Assembly: GCA_004299495.1 (NCBI GenBank)
Contig: SCPY01000117.1
Span: forward strand, 1-21,892
Length of the DNA stretch: 21,892 bases
Direction of reading: 5' to 3'
From: a bacterium
GTDB taxonomy: Bacteria > Omnitrophota > Gorgyraeia > Gygaellales > UBA12090
Numbering within the stretch: position 1 is the stretch's first letter; every line of letters begins with the position of its first letter. Shown here piece after piece: positions 20,803-21,892 of this stretch. Below the pieces are notes generated by a model. It had not been told where the DNA came from. It searched no databases and was given only the letters and a program-made list of their open reading frames with translations. Both the position numbers and the translations under genes were made by a program.

Positions 20803-21308
20803 ATAACCAGGCGACTTTAGTCTTGATTAAGCCGGATGGCTTAAAAAAATCTTTAACCGGAAATATCCTCACCCGCTTATCTGAGACAAAACTAGAGATC
20901 GTGGCGGCCAAGATGGTGCGGGTTACCGACGAACTGGCAAGGGAGCATTACGCTCATCTCAAAGACCAGCCATTTTTTGAAGAGTTAATCAACTATATAA
21001 AGGGAGATTTGCACGACCGAAAAAAGGCCATGGCAATGGTGTATTGGGGAGAAGGGGCAATAGGCAAGGTACGCCAGCTGGCCGGAGCCACAAACCCCGA
21101 AGAGGCTGACCCTGTGTCTATCCGGGGAGCCTACGGCAGAATCACCACTAAAGGGCTTTATGAGAATGTGATTCATTGCTCCAGCAATGAATCTGAGGCC
21201 AGGCGTGAAATTCAGCTCTGGTTTGCGCCTGAAGAGATCATCGTTGAGCTTTATCCCACAAAGGAAGCGGTAGAGAAGGAAGTAAGGCGGACGGTCTGGG
21301 CAAAATGA
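20799..21308 (+). CDS. ndk: Nucleoside diphosphate kinase
   Basis: A protein of 169 aa, longer than the common 140 aa form. It starts ATLVLIKPDGLKKSLTG and has RGAYGRITTKGLYENVIHCSSN with the catalytic His at about residue 126, then EARREIQLWF. The extra length lies in the middle (LINYIKGDLHDRKKAMAMVYWG) and at the C-terminus. It moves the terminal phosphate between nucleoside triphosphates and diphosphates. The usual H-G-S is H-C-S here. It is coupled to parB through ATGA overlap. Confidence 0.93.
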   Translation: MNNQATLVLIKPDGLKKSLTGNILTRLSETKLEIVAAKMVRVTDELAREHYAHLKDQPFFEELINYIKGDLHDRKKAMAMVYWGEGAIGKVRQLAGATNPEEADPVSIRGAYGRITTKGLYENVIHCSSNESEARREIQLWFAPEEIIVELYPTKEAVEKEVRRTVWAK

Positions 21309-21336
21309 ATCGGCCGCGAGAGGAAGGGAAATTGTT

Positions 21337-21892
21337 ATGCTTATAGGGATGACCGGCTTTGCCCAGGCAAGCTCGCGCTTTAAGGACATTGAACTCAACG
21401 CGGAAATCCGCAGCCTCAATCACCGTTACGTGGAATGCCTGATACATTCTCCCGACGGATTTGGCGTTATTGACGAGGCGATCAAAGAACAGGTCAAAAA
21501 TAAGATCCGCCGGGGAAGGGTCAGCGTGTCATTGTCAATAGCCAGCCTCAAGCCTAAGGTACTGGTGGATTATGCCCTGGCAGACAGCTATGTGCGCTCC
21601 CTAAAACAACTTAATCAAAAGCTGAAATTAGAGAATAACCTGTCCTTAAGCCAGATTATACATTTGGAGGGGATTTTAAGGTTAGAAAAGATTCACCTGA
21701 GCGGCGAATTTATTCAGGCATTGAAGGCGCTTACCGCCAGGGCCCTGGAAAAATTAATACACATCCGCCGCAAAGAGGGCGAGGCCCTCTCCCGGGACAT
21801 AGCCGCAAGAGCAGGCGCTATAAAAAGAGAGATTGATAAAATTAATCTCTCTACCCAGGCCCTGCGCAAAGAAAAGAAGTCCGTTTTATCCA
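21337..21892 (+). CDS. yicC: YicC family endoribonuclease (3' end outside window)
   Basis: The first 185 residues are present, with no stop before the window edge. The N-terminus MLIGMTGFAQAS...EIRSLNHRYVEC is the YicC/YloC signature (S/G-M-T-G-(F/Y)-(A/G), E-(I/L)-(R/K)-(S/T)-(V/L)-N-x-R). KNKIRRGRVSVSLSI and RRKEGEALSRDI also fit. Family members are about 290 aa and some have RNase activity. The start ATG at 21337 follows a purine-rich GAGAGGAAGGG about 10 nt upstream and comes 28 nt after ndk. Confidence 0.92.
   Translation, partial: MLIGMTGFAQASSRFKDIELNAEIRSLNHRYVECLIHSPDGFGVIDEAIKEQVKNKIRRGRVSVSLSIASLKPKVLVDYALADSYVRSLKQLNQKLKLENNLSLSQIIHLEGILRLEKIHLSGEFIQALKALTARALEKLIHIRRKEGEALSRDIAARAGAIKREIDKINLSTQALRKEKKSVLS

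Noticed and set aside
1..21892. CRISPR array or phage gene cluster
   Set aside because: No regularly spaced direct repeats, Cas-like proteins, or phage structural genes were found on either strand.

Overview
The window looks like a chromosomal segment of a Gram-negative-type bacterium, most likely from the candidate phylum Omnitrophota (OP3). This rests on family knowledge rather than a search: a long run of small proteins with archaeal-style class III prepilin signals, a Tad/Cpa-type pilus machine with an outer-membrane secretin, a YidC with a large periplasmic domain, and a recognisable rpmH-yidD-yidC-(jag)-parA-parB core block. GC content is intermediate; the pilus genes look GC-richer than the first half of yidC and the transposase-like gene.

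Layout, left to right. (1) 1-4537, minus strand: twelve consecutive, mostly overlapping genes for small single-span proteins with a (K/R)(G/A)Q-x3-E-(Y/F/L) N-terminus (class III/Flp/TadE-like pilins), plus the first 19 codons of a thirteenth gene. (2) 4550-4769, minus strand: the control region of that array, with an extended -10 promoter, a structured leader resembling a GEMM-I (cyclic di-GMP class I) riboswitch, and an intrinsic terminator whose 5' arm is the 3' strand of the riboswitch P1 helix. (3) 4786-6261: a transposase-like gene with a palindrome over its promoter and a 24-bp perfect palindrome in its 3' end. (4) 6284-12577, minus strand: a pilus-machine operon, running from a small membrane protein through a parvulin-type lipoprotein, CpaB, a CpaC secretin fused to a TonB-type C-terminal domain and a CpaE-CpaF fusion ATPase to a DUF192 protein. 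(5) 12655-12826: tRNA-Glu and a back-to-back divergent promoter pair. (6) 12845-16504, plus strand: FIST-domain protein, GAF histidine kinase, and a REC-GGDEF response regulator, closed by a bidirectional terminator shared with the convergent tRNA-Leu. (7) 16751-21892, plus strand: rpmH, yidD, yidC, a Jag_N-only protein, parA, parB, ndk and the 5' part of yicC; rnpA is missing from its usual place.

How it may work together (inference). The FIST/kinase/REC-GGDEF operon is a plausible sensor that sets cyclic di-GMP. The leader of the pilin array looks like a cyclic di-GMP sensor wired so that ligand binding would prevent termination. The neighbouring operon supplies secretin, motor and periplasmic parts for the same surface fibre. 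The window would then hold both the signal source and the target of a c-di-GMP-controlled pilus whose pilin set is greatly expanded. Inner-membrane TadB/TadC and the prepilin peptidase are not in the window and may lie beyond position 1.
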